A stretch of 64,000 nucleotides of DNA. Origin: Streptomyces sp. SCSIO 75703 (GTDB lineage Bacteria; Actinomycetota; Actinomycetes; Streptomycetales; Streptomycetaceae). The stretch covers positions 4,836,001 through 4,900,000 of the forward strand of contig NZ_CP144555.1 of the NCBI RefSeq assembly GCF_036607905.1, in the 5' to 3' direction. Shown here one piece after another: positions 7,756-16,734 of the stretch. The notes under the pieces were generated by a model. The model worked only from the letters and a program-made list of their open reading frames with translations. It was not told the DNA's origin and did no database searches. The position numbers and the translations under genes are program-made. Position 1 is the first letter of the stretch. Every line of letters starts with the position of its first letter.

Positions 7756-9264
7756 TTGCGTACCGCCCGCCTCACCCTGGACCCCGACTTCACCGTCGGC
7801 GACGTCGACCCGCGCCTCTTCGGTTCCTTCGTCGAACACCTCGGCCGCTGCGTGTACACGGGCCTGTACGAACCGGGACACCCGGCGGCCGACGCGGCCG
7901 GACTGCGCCGGGACGTGCTCGCCCTGATCCGCGAACTCGGCGTCACCCTCGTCCGCTACCCCGGCGGCAACTTCGTCTCCGGCCACCGCTGGGAGGACTC
8001 CGTCGGCCCCGTCGCCGACCGCCCCCGCCGCCTCGACGACGCCTGGCACTCCACCGAGACCCACCACTTCGGCCTCTCCGAGTTCCACGGCTTCCTGCGC
8101 GCCCTCGGCCCGAGCACCGCGCCCCTGATGGCCCTCAACCTCGGCACCCGCGGCGTCGCCGACGCCCTGCGCCTGCACGAGTACGCCAACCACCCCTGCG
8201 GCACGGCCCTGTCCGACCTCCGCGCCGCCCACGGCGACCCGGAACCCTTCGGCATCCGCATGTGGTGCCTCGGCAACGAGATGGACGGCCCCTGGCAGAC
8301 CGGCCACAAGACCGCCGAGGAGTACGGCCGGCTCGCCGCCGAGACGGCCCGCGCCCTGCGCCGCCGCGACCCCGGAGCCGAACTCGTCGTCTGCGGCTCC
8401 TCCGGCCGCTCCATGCCCGCCTTCGCCGCGTGGGAGGCGACCGTCCTCGCCCACACCCACGACCTCGTCGACCACATCTCCCTGCACGCCTACTACGAAC
8501 CCCTCGACGGCGACGTCGACTCCTTCCTGGCCTCCGCCGTCGACATGGAACGCCAGATCGAGGAGACCGCCGCCACCTGCGACCACGTCGCCGCCCGGCT
8601 GAAGTCCGCCAAGCGGATCGGGCTCGCCTTCGACGAGTGGAACGTCTGGTACGCGTCCCGGCGGCGCGAGGGCGGCTTCGGGCCCGACGAGTGGCCCGAG
8701 GCCCCCCGCCTGCTGGAGGACCACTACACCGTCACCGACGCGGTCGTCGTCGGCTCGCTGCTCATCGCCCTGCTGCGCCACGCCGACCGGGTCCGCCTCG
8801 CCTGCCTCGCCCAGCTCGTCAACGTCATCGCCCCGATCATGACCGAGCCGGGCGGGCCGGCCTGGCGCCAGACGATCTTCTTCCCCTTCGCGCAGGCCGC
8901 CCGGCACGGCCGCGGCCGGGTCCTCGACGTCCGCGTGGACGCCCCGGTCCACCACACGGACCGGTACGGGGAGGCCGCGCTGCTGCACGCCACCGCCGTA
9001 CGCGCCGGGGACGGCTCCGTCACCCTCTTCGCCGTCAACCGCTCCCGCACCGAGCCCCTCCCGCTCGACGTGGTCCTGCGGGGGCCGCGCCCGACCGGCG
9101 TGATCGGGCACAGCGCCCTCGCGGACGCCGACCCCGAGGCCCGCAACACCCTCGACCGGCCCGAGCGGGTGAGACCGCACCGGGTCGCCGGCACGGTCCT
9201 GCGCGACGGCCGCCTCACCACCGTCCTGGAACCCCTGTCCTGGAACGTGATCCGGCTGCGCTGA
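7756..9264 (+). CDS. GH51 alpha-L-arabinofuranosidase
   Basis: A 502-residue (beta/alpha)8 glycosidase plus beta-sandwich of the GH51 family. It releases L-arabinose from arabinan, arabinoxylan or arabinogalactan oligomers by a retaining mechanism. The acid/base is Glu175 in GNEMDGPW and the nucleophile is Glu294 in FDEWNVWY; the N-terminal FGSFVEHLGR and RYPGGNF blocks are typical. No signal peptide is seen, so it acts on imported oligosaccharides. The start is TTG at 7756, chosen because GGAGG lies 6 nt before it. Its 3' end overlaps the convergent GH35-like gene by 50 bp. Confidence 0.95.
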   Translation: MRTARLTLDPDFTVGDVDPRLFGSFVEHLGRCVYTGLYEPGHPAADAAGLRRDVLALIRELGVTLVRYPGGNFVSGHRWEDSVGPVADRPRRLDDAWHSTETHHFGLSEFHGFLRALGPSTAPLMALNLGTRGVADALRLHEYANHPCGTALSDLRAAHGDPEPFGIRMWCLGNEMDGPWQTGHKTAEEYGRLAAETARALRRRDPGAELVVCGSSGRSMPAFAAWEATVLAHTHDLVDHISLHAYYEPLDGDVDSFLASAVDMERQIEETAATCDHVAARLKSAKRIGLAFDEWNVWYASRRREGGFGPDEWPEAPRLLEDHYTVTDAVVVGSLLIALLRHADRVRLACLAQLVNVIAPIMTEPGGPAWRQTIFFPFAQAARHGRGRVLDVRVDAPVHHTDRYGEAALLHATAVRAGDGSVTLFAVNRSRTEPLPLDVVLRGPRPTGVIGHSALADADPEARNTLDRPERVRPHRVAGTVLRDGRLTTVLEPLSWNVIRLR

Positions 9265-11938
9265 ACCCCGCCGGCCCTGGCTGCCAGGCCGCCCGGCCCG
9301 GCGCGGGCACCCGGTCCACCGGCACCCCGCCCGCCGCCACGCCCCGGGTCACCAGCCGGGCCGACGCCCGCCCCGCCGCGGCGCTCCCGTCGGACAGGAC
9401 CGCGAGGGCGAGCGTGTTGCGGGCGGCCCGGGTGCGCAGCACGCCGCCCGGCAGGACCAGGCCCCGCCCGTCGTCCCCGTACTCGCCCAGGTTCCAGCCG
9501 TTGAGGAAGACCTGGACGCGGGCACCGGACACCCCGTCGAGCACCAGCGCGACCGAGGCGTCCACCTCCGGCGGCACGTCGAGCCGGAACCCGGTGCGGT
9601 ACCAGGCCACGCCCTGGCGCGGCTCGGCGCGCGGCGCGGCGACCGGCTCCCAGCCGGCCTCGTCGAGTCCGGGCAGGTGCCAGCCCTCGCGTTCCCCGCG
9701 CAGGCCCCCGGTGTTGAGGGGGCCGCGCACCGGGTCGGGCGCCGGCGGCCCGCACACCCGCCAGCGCACCTCGGGCGAGACGCCCCCGAAGGCCGCCGAC
9801 ACCAGCCCGCTCGCCGTCCGCCCGTCCGCGCCGCCGGGCCCCTCCTCGGGGTCGCGGGTGCGCCGGACCAGCACCGCGAGGACCGGTGTGCCAGGCGCCG
9901 AGCGCAGCCGTTCGCGCAGCCGGCGCGGCACGGCGAAGCGGGCCGTGTCGATCCCGGCGCCCCCGGTGCGGTGGACGCCGAGCGGCTCCCCGTCGAGCCA
10001 CGCCATCACCAGGCCCCGCGGGCCCGCGCGGTGGGCGAGGGAGACCCACTCCAGCCCCGCCGCGCCCCGCAGCCGCCCCCGGTACCAGACGTCGCCGTGC
10101 GGGAGGCCGTACTCCTCGGCGAAGAGCACCGGCTGCCCCTCGGGCACGGGCGTCGAGGAGGCCGGCGTCCGCCACACGGCGGGCGTCCACCCGTCGTCGT
10201 CATCCGGCGCCGACTGCGGGTTCTCCGCCCGACGCCGCCAGCCGTCCAGCGCGGGCAGCTCCGGCTCCGGCACGCCGGGCAGCGGCCAGCGGGCGCGCAG
10301 GCTCCCGTCCCGGTCGACGGCGGTGCGCACCGGGCGGCCGTTCCAGGTGACGGCGGTGACACCGCGCGGCGCCCACACCCGCAGCGGGCACTCGTCCCCG
10401 GTGTCGCCGGTCAGCCGCAGCGTTTGCCCGTCCACCACGGCCTCGCGCAGCAGTTCGGGTCCGTGGACGAGGCCGGGGCCCGACGGGGTCTCGTACGGCC
10501 ACAGCCGCAGCGAGGCGGCGTCGTCGGCGAGGACCAGCAGGAGCGGCCGTTCCGAGTCCGCGCCGCGCACCCAAACCCGCACCGGTCTGCCCGCGGGCAG
10601 CGGCGCCGTCACGTGCAGCCGGCCGTGGTCGTACGCCCAGGCCGCCTCGTCGTCCAGCCGGGACGGCCACGGCTCGCTCGGGCAGTCCAGCACCACCTGT
10701 GCCGTCTCGCCCGTCCGCCCGGCGAAGACCGCGATGTCCTGCCGCCCGGCGCTCAGCACCGCCATGGGCTGCACCGTCGCGTACGCCAGCCTCGGCCCGG
10801 CCCCCAGCGGGAGCCCGGAGGCGAGCAGCCGGGCGTCCCCGGCCGGGACGGTGACCGGCACCGGCCGGCCGTCCAGCGGCACCGCGGAGGTGACGTCCTC
10901 GGCGGAGTCGTTGGCCAGGACGTGGAACCGGGCGCCGGTGTCCGGGTTGGCCAGGTGCCGCACCCGCAGCCGGGCGTCCCGGGCGCCCCCGCCCCGGGCC
11001 TCCGTCAGCCGGGCGAGGTCGGGGACGTGGCGCAGCAGGTGCCCGAACTGGTGCACCGGCGCCATCCGTCCGGTCGGCCGGCGGGCCTCGTCGAGCGGTG
11101 CCGTGGGGTCGTACACCGGGCCGGGGGCGGGCGGGCCGGGGAGCCAGCCCCAGGAGGTGCCGCCGAAGAAGGTGCCGACGGTGTGCACCGCCGGCCCGGG
11201 ACCGAGGGCGTCGAGCCGGCCGAGCCGCACGGCCGCCGGGTCCGCCGCTCCGCGCACCTCGCCCCGGGCGAGCGGGGACCCGTCGGGCACGAGGGGCAGG
11301 TCGAGACCGTCGGCGCGCAGCCGCTCGCGCAGCCGGGCCGTCTCGCCGGGGCCGGTGGCCCCGGTGCGGTAGAGCAGGACGGTGCCGGTGCCCCGGGTGT
11401 ACAGGTGCCGGGCGGCGACCGCGTGCACGCGGGAGAGCCACGCCCCGGCGTCGGGGCCGGGCCGGGGGAGGGGCCGCAGGACCACGTAGAGCCCGGCCCC
11501 GGCGGCCAGCCGCAGGAACCGGTCGAGGTCGCGGACGCCGCCGAGGTCGTCGTGCCCGGGGAACGGCGTGAGCTGCCGGCGGTCGAGGACGGCGACGACC
11601 GCGGTGCCGCCGTGGGCCCGGAGCTTCTCCAGCACGTCCCGCCACAGGGACGGGCCGGGCAGCCGGAAGGGGTGCGCCTCCCCGGCCAGGAGCACCAGGC
11701 GGCGCCCGTCGACGAGGAGGGAGTGGCGGTCGGTCTCGACCCGGTGGCGGACGCCGTCCGCGGCGGGCCGTGCCGGTGGCGGTCCGGTGGGCACGGGGCG
11801 CCGCGCCCCGGCCGGGGTCCCGGCCGCGCCGCCGGCGCCGCTGCCGCCGAGGGCGAGACCGAGGGCGGTCGTCCCGGCGAGGGCACCGAAGGCCCGCCTG
11901 CCGAGGGTGCCGGTCCTGTTGCGCGTGCCGAGCTCCAA
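9215..11938 (-). CDS. Degenerate GH35 (beta-galactosidase-like) secreted protein
   Basis: A 907-residue protein with a twin-arginine-type signal (RRAFGALAG) and the architecture of GH35 beta-galactosidases. LLVDGRRLVLLAGEAHPFRLP opens the barrel, GLYVVLRP follows, FGGTSWGWLPG and APLDEARRPT close it, and jelly-roll domains fill the C-terminal half. The acid/base block, normally QxENEY after TVxLY, here reads YRTGATG. The segment with the nucleophile Glu (AEFxxGWFD) before FGGTSWG is shortened and has no matching Glu. It is therefore probably inactive, perhaps a carbohydrate-binding protein. The start is TTG 11938 with AGGAGG 7 nt upstream. Confidence 0.82.
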   Translation of the reverse strand: MELGTRNRTGTLGRRAFGALAGTTALGLALGGSGAGGAAGTPAGARRPVPTGPPPARPAADGVRHRVETDRHSLLVDGRRLVLLAGEAHPFRLPGPSLWRDVLEKLRAHGGTAVVAVLDRRQLTPFPGHDDLGGVRDLDRFLRLAAGAGLYVVLRPLPRPGPDAGAWLSRVHAVAARHLYTRGTGTVLLYRTGATGPGETARLRERLRADGLDLPLVPDGSPLARGEVRGAADPAAVRLGRLDALGPGPAVHTVGTFFGGTSWGWLPGPPAPGPVYDPTAPLDEARRPTGRMAPVHQFGHLLRHVPDLARLTEARGGGARDARLRVRHLANPDTGARFHVLANDSAEDVTSAVPLDGRPVPVTVPAGDARLLASGLPLGAGPRLAYATVQPMAVLSAGRQDIAVFAGRTGETAQVVLDCPSEPWPSRLDDEAAWAYDHGRLHVTAPLPAGRPVRVWVRGADSERPLLLVLADDAASLRLWPYETPSGPGLVHGPELLREAVVDGQTLRLTGDTGDECPLRVWAPRGVTAVTWNGRPVRTAVDRDGSLRARWPLPGVPEPELPALDGWRRRAENPQSAPDDDDGWTPAVWRTPASSTPVPEGQPVLFAEEYGLPHGDVWYRGRLRGAAGLEWVSLAHRAGPRGLVMAWLDGEPLGVHRTGGAGIDTARFAVPRRLRERLRSAPGTPVLAVLVRRTRDPEEGPGGADGRTASGLVSAAFGGVSPEVRWRVCGPPAPDPVRGPLNTGGLRGEREGWHLPGLDEAGWEPVAAPRAEPRQGVAWYRTGFRLDVPPEVDASVALVLDGVSGARVQVFLNGWNLGEYGDDGRGLVLPGGVLRTRAARNTLALAVLSDGSAAAGRASARLVTRGVAAGGVPVDRVPAPGRAAWQPGPAGFSAAGSRSRTGVPGRW

Positions 11939-12045
11939 GGGAGCCCCTCCTGTTGCCCGTTCTTCCCTGCCGCCGCACGGCAGGGCCGCGCGTGCCGGCC
12001 CATTCTCCACGTCGTCCCGCGGTGGGCGCGGGCTGGGGGCCCGGG

Positions 12046-13704
12046 TCAGGCGGTGGGGACCATGCCGGCCGCGTTGGGCCAGTTCTGCGGGGCCGGCCAG
12101 GTGCCGGGCGCGACGGGGTCCCGTCCGTTGGTGCCGCGGACCTGGGCGGCCGTCAGACCGCCCCGGGCGGGGACGCCGGGCGGCGTGGGGCCGGCGGGCA
12201 GCGGCGTCCGCGCCGCCGGGACGGGCGCGGTGGACGCGGTGGCGGCGGGTGGGAGCGCCGCCGGGATGGCGGCGGCCGGGATGGCGGCGGCCGGGGCCGC
12301 CGGGGTGGGGGCCGGCGCCGGCTGGGGGACCGGCGCCGGCCGGGGTGCGGGCGGGGACACCGCCGGCACCGGCATCCCCCCGGCGGCGGCCGGGGCGGCC
12401 ACCGGTCCGGAGGGGAGCGACATGCCGGTGCCGGCGGAGGGCGCGGCAGCGAGCCCCGGGGCGGCCGCCCGCTCGGCGAGCCCCCTCAGGCCGGCCCCGT
12501 TGGTCTCGCTGACCAGGCGGTCCACCGCCGCCGTGCCCGAGCTGTAGCCGGTCCCGGTGGCGTGCTCGGGCACGGCGGCCTCCCTCCCGGTCCCGTAGAG
12601 CACCTGTTCCAGACCGGACACCAGGCGGTGCACGTCCGCCCGGGGACGCACCACGAGACGCAGGAAGCGGCTGGAGGAACCGATCTTGTTGCCGCACTCG
12701 CGGACCAGGACCCCGTGCTCGGTGAGCATGCGGTCCCGGACGACGGTGCCCTCGGCACCCACGGGCAGGCGGACGAAGAGGAAGTTCCCCTGGGACGGGT
12801 AGACGGTCAGGCCCGGCAGGGTGGCGAGCCGCCCGGCCATCTCCAGGCGGTCGCGGCGCACCTCGCGCAGGCTCCGCGCGTACTCCGTCCCGTGCTCGCG
12901 GAGCATGAACACCACGTGTTCCGCGAAGGAGTTGAGGTTCCACTTGGGCAGCATGCCGCGCACCCGCCCGGCCAGCGACGGGTTGGCGACGAGGTAGCCG
13001 AAGCGGATGCCGTGCAGGCCGAAGTTCTTGCCGAGGCTGCGCAGGACGATGACGTTGGGGCGCAGCACGGCCTCCCGGACCACGCTGGGCTCCTCCTCGG
13101 CGTCGGCGAACTCCAGGAAGGACTCGTCGATCACGACGAGGTCCAGATCGGCCATCGCGTCCATGAACCCCACGACCGCCTGCCTGTGCAGGAAGCCGCC
13201 GTCGGGGTTGTTGGGGTTGCAGATCACCGCGACCCGGCTGCCCCGGGCCCGGAGGAACCCGGCGTACCGGGCGAGGTCGAGGGCGAAGCCGTTCGCCTCC
13301 TGGAGCGGGAACATGTCGACCCGCTTGCCGGTCTCCGCCGGCTGGTCGGTCCAGCGGCCGAAGGTGGGGACCGGGACGGCGAGGGACTCGCGGACCAGCA
13401 GGTGGTCGATCCAGGTGATCAGCTCGGTGGACCCGTTGCCCATCGCCACGCACTGCGGCGGGAGCTGGAGCAGGCCGCACAGTTCGGCGGTGATGGTGTC
13501 GGCGTCGCTCGGGTAGTACGTGATGATCTCGCGCAGCCGGCCCGCCATCTCCTCGAACATGGCCGGGGTCGGGAAGTAGGGGTTGCACGGGATGCAGAAG
13601 TCCACCGGTCCGGCCGCGCCGTCGCCGTTCGCCCGTGTCAGCGCCGCCATCGAGGGGCTGTGCGCCGCGGCGCCGCGGAACAACGAGGTGACGCTGCCGG
13701 ACAA
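12046..13704 (-). CDS. PLP-dependent aminotransferase (class I/II, HisC/CobD-like) with long Pro/Ala tail
   Basis: A 552-residue fold-type I PLP enzyme. It shows MGNGSTELI, the CNPNNPDGG turn, VIDESFLEF (PLP-contacting Asp) and the Schiff-base lysine in RSLGKNFGLHGIRFGY; RLVVRP near the end of the domain binds the substrate carboxylate. Residues from about 395 on are a low-complexity Pro/Ala/Gly region of roughly 155 residues ending in GTWPAPQNWPNAAG. The family is close to histidinol-phosphate aminotransferase and threonine-phosphate decarboxylase, but the substrate is unclear. TTG 13704 was chosen because GGAGG lies exactly 6 nt upstream; an ATG at 13650 lacks one. Confidence 0.85.
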   Translation of the reverse strand: MSGSVTSLFRGAAAHSPSMAALTRANGDGAAGPVDFCIPCNPYFPTPAMFEEMAGRLREIITYYPSDADTITAELCGLLQLPPQCVAMGNGSTELITWIDHLLVRESLAVPVPTFGRWTDQPAETGKRVDMFPLQEANGFALDLARYAGFLRARGSRVAVICNPNNPDGGFLHRQAVVGFMDAMADLDLVVIDESFLEFADAEEEPSVVREAVLRPNVIVLRSLGKNFGLHGIRFGYLVANPSLAGRVRGMLPKWNLNSFAEHVVFMLREHGTEYARSLREVRRDRLEMAGRLATLPGLTVYPSQGNFLFVRLPVGAEGTVVRDRMLTEHGVLVRECGNKIGSSSRFLRLVVRPRADVHRLVSGLEQVLYGTGREAAVPEHATGTGYSSGTAAVDRLVSETNGAGLRGLAERAAAPGLAAAPSAGTGMSLPSGPVAAPAAAGGMPVPAVSPPAPRPAPVPQPAPAPTPAAPAAAIPAAAIPAALPPAATASTAPVPAARTPLPAGPTPPGVPARGGLTAAQVRGTNGRDPVAPGTWPAPQNWPNAAGMVPTA

Positions 13705-13911
13705 GGGGGACCTCCGTCGCTGGGTGGCCCGCGCGGGGGAGCACGGGCCACCCAGGGATACGCGTGGGGCGGGGGAGGTGTTCAACGGGTGTGAAAGAAA
13801 TGTGACCGCCCGGTGGGCGCCGGTCGGGACCGGGGTGCCGGGGGCGGCCGGTCGGGCCCGGGTGCCGGAGCAGCGCACCGTCGCCGTCCGGTACGTCCGC
13901 CCCGGCCGGCG

Positions 13912-15156
13912 CTACGAACCGACCCTGCGCTTGTTCCACACGTCGAAGCCGACCGCGGCCAGCAGGACCAGGCCCTTGATGACCTGCTGCCAGTCGGTGC
14001 CGATGCCGACGAGGTTCATGCCGTTGTTGAGCACACCGAGGACCAGGCCGCCGATGATGGCGCCGAGGACCGTGCCGACGCCGCCGCTCATCGACGCGCC
14101 GCCGATGAACGAGGCCGCGATGGCCTCCAGTTCGAAGCCGAGGCCCGACTTCGGCGAGGCCGCGTTGAAGCGGGCGGCGTAGACCAGGCCGGCCAGGGCG
14201 GCGAGCATGCCCATGTTCAGGAAGACCAGGAAGGTGACCTTCCGGTCCTTCACCCCGGAGAGCTTGGCCGCCGGGAGGTTGCCGCCGATCGCGTAGATGT
14301 GCCGGCCGACGACCGCGTTGCGCATCACGTAGCCGAAGCCGGCCACCAGCACGCCCAGGATGAGCAGGACGATCGGGGCGCCCTTGTGGCTGGCCAGCAG
14401 CAGGGTGACGACGAGGACCGCGGAGACCAGCGCCACCAGCTTGAGCGCGAACAGCCTGGCCGGCGGCACGTCGAGCGCGAACTCCCGCTGCCGCCTGCGG
14501 TCCCGGACCTCCTGGTACACGACGAACGCGATCAGCGCGAAGCCGAGCAGCAGGGTGAGGTTGTGGTAGTTCGTGTGCGGGCCGACCTCGGGCAGGAAGC
14601 CGTTGGCGATCTCCTGCAGGCCCCGGGGGAGCGGGCCGAGAGTCTGCCCCTTCAGGACGATCTCGGTCAGGCCCCGGAAGACCAGCATGCCCGCCAGGGT
14701 CACGATGAAGGACGGTATGCCGAGATAGGCGACGAAGAAGCCCTGCGCGGACCCGGCCAGCGCGCCGAGGGCCAGGCAGAGCACCACCGCCAGCGGCCAG
14801 GCCACGTCGTGGTCGACCATCAGCACGGCGGACATCGCGCCCACGAAGGCGGTCAGCGAGCCCACCGACAGGTCGATGTGCCCGGCGATGATGACGAGCA
14901 TCATGCCGATCGCCAGCAGCAGGATGTAGCTGTTCTGGAGCACCAGGTTGGACACGTTGCGCGGCAGCAGCAGATCGCCGCCGGACCACGCGGCGAAGAG
15001 CAGCACGATCAGGCCGAGCGCGATCAGCATCCCGTACTGGCGCATGTTGCGGCGCAGCCCGTCGAGCATCAGCCGCAGCAGGCCGGCGCCGGTGTCCGGG
15101 CCGTCCCGGCCCGGCGGGGCGGGGGCCGGGCTCTTCGCGCTCACGTCGGTGCTCAT
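13912..15156 (-). CDS. Sugar ABC transporter permease (XylH/MmsB type)
   Basis: A 414-residue inner-membrane permease with about ten helices. The family motif of carbohydrate uptake transporter-2 permeases is present (AGHIDLSVGSL near residue 90), as are GGNLPAAKLSGV and the C-terminal IGTDWQQVIKGLVLL. Such permeases form a homodimeric channel for monosaccharides. The ATG overlaps the stop of the ATPase gene (ATGA), so the two are coupled. It is the third gene of the importer, after the binding protein and ATPase. XylH is the closest named type, but the sugar is not fixed by sequence. Confidence 0.93.
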   Translation of the reverse strand: MSTDVSAKSPAPAPPGRDGPDTGAGLLRLMLDGLRRNMRQYGMLIALGLIVLLFAAWSGGDLLLPRNVSNLVLQNSYILLLAIGMMLVIIAGHIDLSVGSLTAFVGAMSAVLMVDHDVAWPLAVVLCLALGALAGSAQGFFVAYLGIPSFIVTLAGMLVFRGLTEIVLKGQTLGPLPRGLQEIANGFLPEVGPHTNYHNLTLLLGFALIAFVVYQEVRDRRRQREFALDVPPARLFALKLVALVSAVLVVTLLLASHKGAPIVLLILGVLVAGFGYVMRNAVVGRHIYAIGGNLPAAKLSGVKDRKVTFLVFLNMGMLAALAGLVYAARFNAASPKSGLGFELEAIAASFIGGASMSGGVGTVLGAIIGGLVLGVLNNGMNLVGIGTDWQQVIKGLVLLAAVGFDVWNKRRVGS

Positions 15157-16703
15157 CGGGATACCTCTTTGTCCTTCGTCATCTGGCGCATCAGCGCCTC
15201 CTGCGTGGCCTCGGCCCGCGAGAACTCGCCCGTCAGCCGCCCCGCCGCCATGGTGTAGACGCGGTCGCACATGCCGAGCAGCTCCGGCAGCTCGGAGGAG
15301 ATGAGGACGACCGCCTTGCCCTCGGCGGCCAGCCGGTCGACGACCGTGTAGATCTCGTACTTGGCGCCCACGTCGATGCCCCGCGTGGGCTCGTCCAGGA
15401 TCAGCACCTCGGGACCCGCGAAGATCCACTTGCTGAGGACGACCTTCTGCTGGTTGCCGCCGGACAACCTGCCCACCGGCTCGAACACGGTCGGCGCCTT
15501 GATGTTCATGGAGGTGCGGAAGCCCTCCGCGACCCGCCGCTCCTCGTGCTCGTCGACCACGCCGTGCCGGGCCACCTTGCCGAGCGCGGTCAGCGACACG
15601 TTCCGGTTGATGGTGTCGATCAGGTTCAGCCCGTAGTGCTTGCGGTCCTCGGTGACGTACGCGATGCCGTGCCCGACCGCCTCCGGGACGGTACGGGTGC
15701 GGACCTCGCGGCCGTCGCGCAGCACCGTGCCGCCCGCCCACCGCCCGTACGAGCGGCCGAAGACGCTCATCGCCAGTTCGGTGCGGCCGGCGCCCATCAG
15801 CCCGGCGATGCCGACGATCTCGCCGCGCCGCACCTCGAGGGAGACGTCGTCGACCACCTTGCGCTGCTGGTCGATGGGGTGGTGCACGGTCCAGTTGCGG
15901 ATCTCCAGCGCGGGCGCCGCCCCGGCCTCCGGACGGTGCTCGGTGCGTTCGGGGAAGCGGTGCTCCAGGTCGCGGCCGACCATCCCGCTGATGATCCGGT
16001 CCTCGGTGGTCTCCGCGGCCCTGACGTCCAGCGTCTCGATGGTGCGCCCGTCGCGGAGGATGGTGACCGAGTCGGCGACCCGGCGGATCTCGTTCAGCTT
16101 GTGCGAGATGATGATCGAGGTGATGCCCTGTTCCTTCAACTGGAGGATCAGGGCGAGGAGTTTGCCGCTGTCCTCGTCGTTGAGGGCGGCCGTCGGCTCG
16201 TCGAGGATGAGCAGCTTCACCCGCTTGGAGAGCGCCTTGGCGATCTCCACGAGCTGCTGCTTGCCCACGCCGATGTCGGCGACGCGGGTCTCCGGGTGCT
16301 CGTGCAGCCCGACCCGGCGCAGCAGCGCGGAGGCGTGGCGCAGGGTCTCGTTCCAGTCGATCAGTCCGCGCCGGGCGTGCTCGTTGCCCAGGAAGATGTT
16401 CTCCGCGAGGGAGAGGTACGGCACCAGCGCCAGCTCCTGGTGGATGATGACGATGCCCTGCTGCTCGCTCGCCCGGATGTCCTTGAAGCGGCACGGCTTC
16501 GACTCGAAGAGGATCTCCCCCTCGTAGCTGCCGTGCGGGTGCACGCCGGAGACCACCTTCATCAGGGTCGACTTGCCGGCCCCGTTCTCGCCGCAGACGG
16601 CGTGGACCTCGCCCCGGCGGACGGTGAGCGTGACGTCGGAGAGCGCCTTGACGCCGGGGAAGGTCTTGACGATCGAGCGCATTTCCAGGACGGGTCCCGC
16701 CAT
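15153..16703 (-). CDS. Sugar ABC transporter ATP-binding protein (XylG/MglA type)
   Basis: A 516-residue protein with two fused ATPase domains. Domain 1 has Walker A GENGAGKS and Walker B LLILDEPTAAL with the following H-loop ISHK. Domain 2 has the degenerate Walker A GLMGAGRT, signature LSGGNQQ and Walker B LILDEPTRGI. This arrangement is typical of carbohydrate uptake transporter-2 systems. ATG 16703 has GGAAGG 7 nt upstream, and the stop overlaps the permease start. It powers uptake of the sugar caught by the binding protein encoded just upstream (31-bp gap). Confidence 0.94.
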   Translation of the reverse strand: MAGPVLEMRSIVKTFPGVKALSDVTLTVRRGEVHAVCGENGAGKSTLMKVVSGVHPHGSYEGEILFESKPCRFKDIRASEQQGIVIIHQELALVPYLSLAENIFLGNEHARRGLIDWNETLRHASALLRRVGLHEHPETRVADIGVGKQQLVEIAKALSKRVKLLILDEPTAALNDEDSGKLLALILQLKEQGITSIIISHKLNEIRRVADSVTILRDGRTIETLDVRAAETTEDRIISGMVGRDLEHRFPERTEHRPEAGAAPALEIRNWTVHHPIDQQRKVVDDVSLEVRRGEIVGIAGLMGAGRTELAMSVFGRSYGRWAGGTVLRDGREVRTRTVPEAVGHGIAYVTEDRKHYGLNLIDTINRNVSLTALGKVARHGVVDEHEERRVAEGFRTSMNIKAPTVFEPVGRLSGGNQQKVVLSKWIFAGPEVLILDEPTRGIDVGAKYEIYTVVDRLAAEGKAVVLISSELPELLGMCDRVYTMAAGRLTGEFSRAEATQEALMRQMTKDKEVSR

Positions 16704-16734
16704 GGTCGTGCCTTCCAATCCGTATCCGGCCCGG

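Noticed and set aside
5538..11372. 1944-codon plus-strand open frame
   Set aside because: It crosses several recognised genes, is low in complexity and lacks domains; an artefact of few stop codons at high GC.
13583..14182. Small plus-strand frame opposite the aminotransferase start and permease end
   Set aside because: Composition is of shadow type, and it overlaps two well-supported genes.
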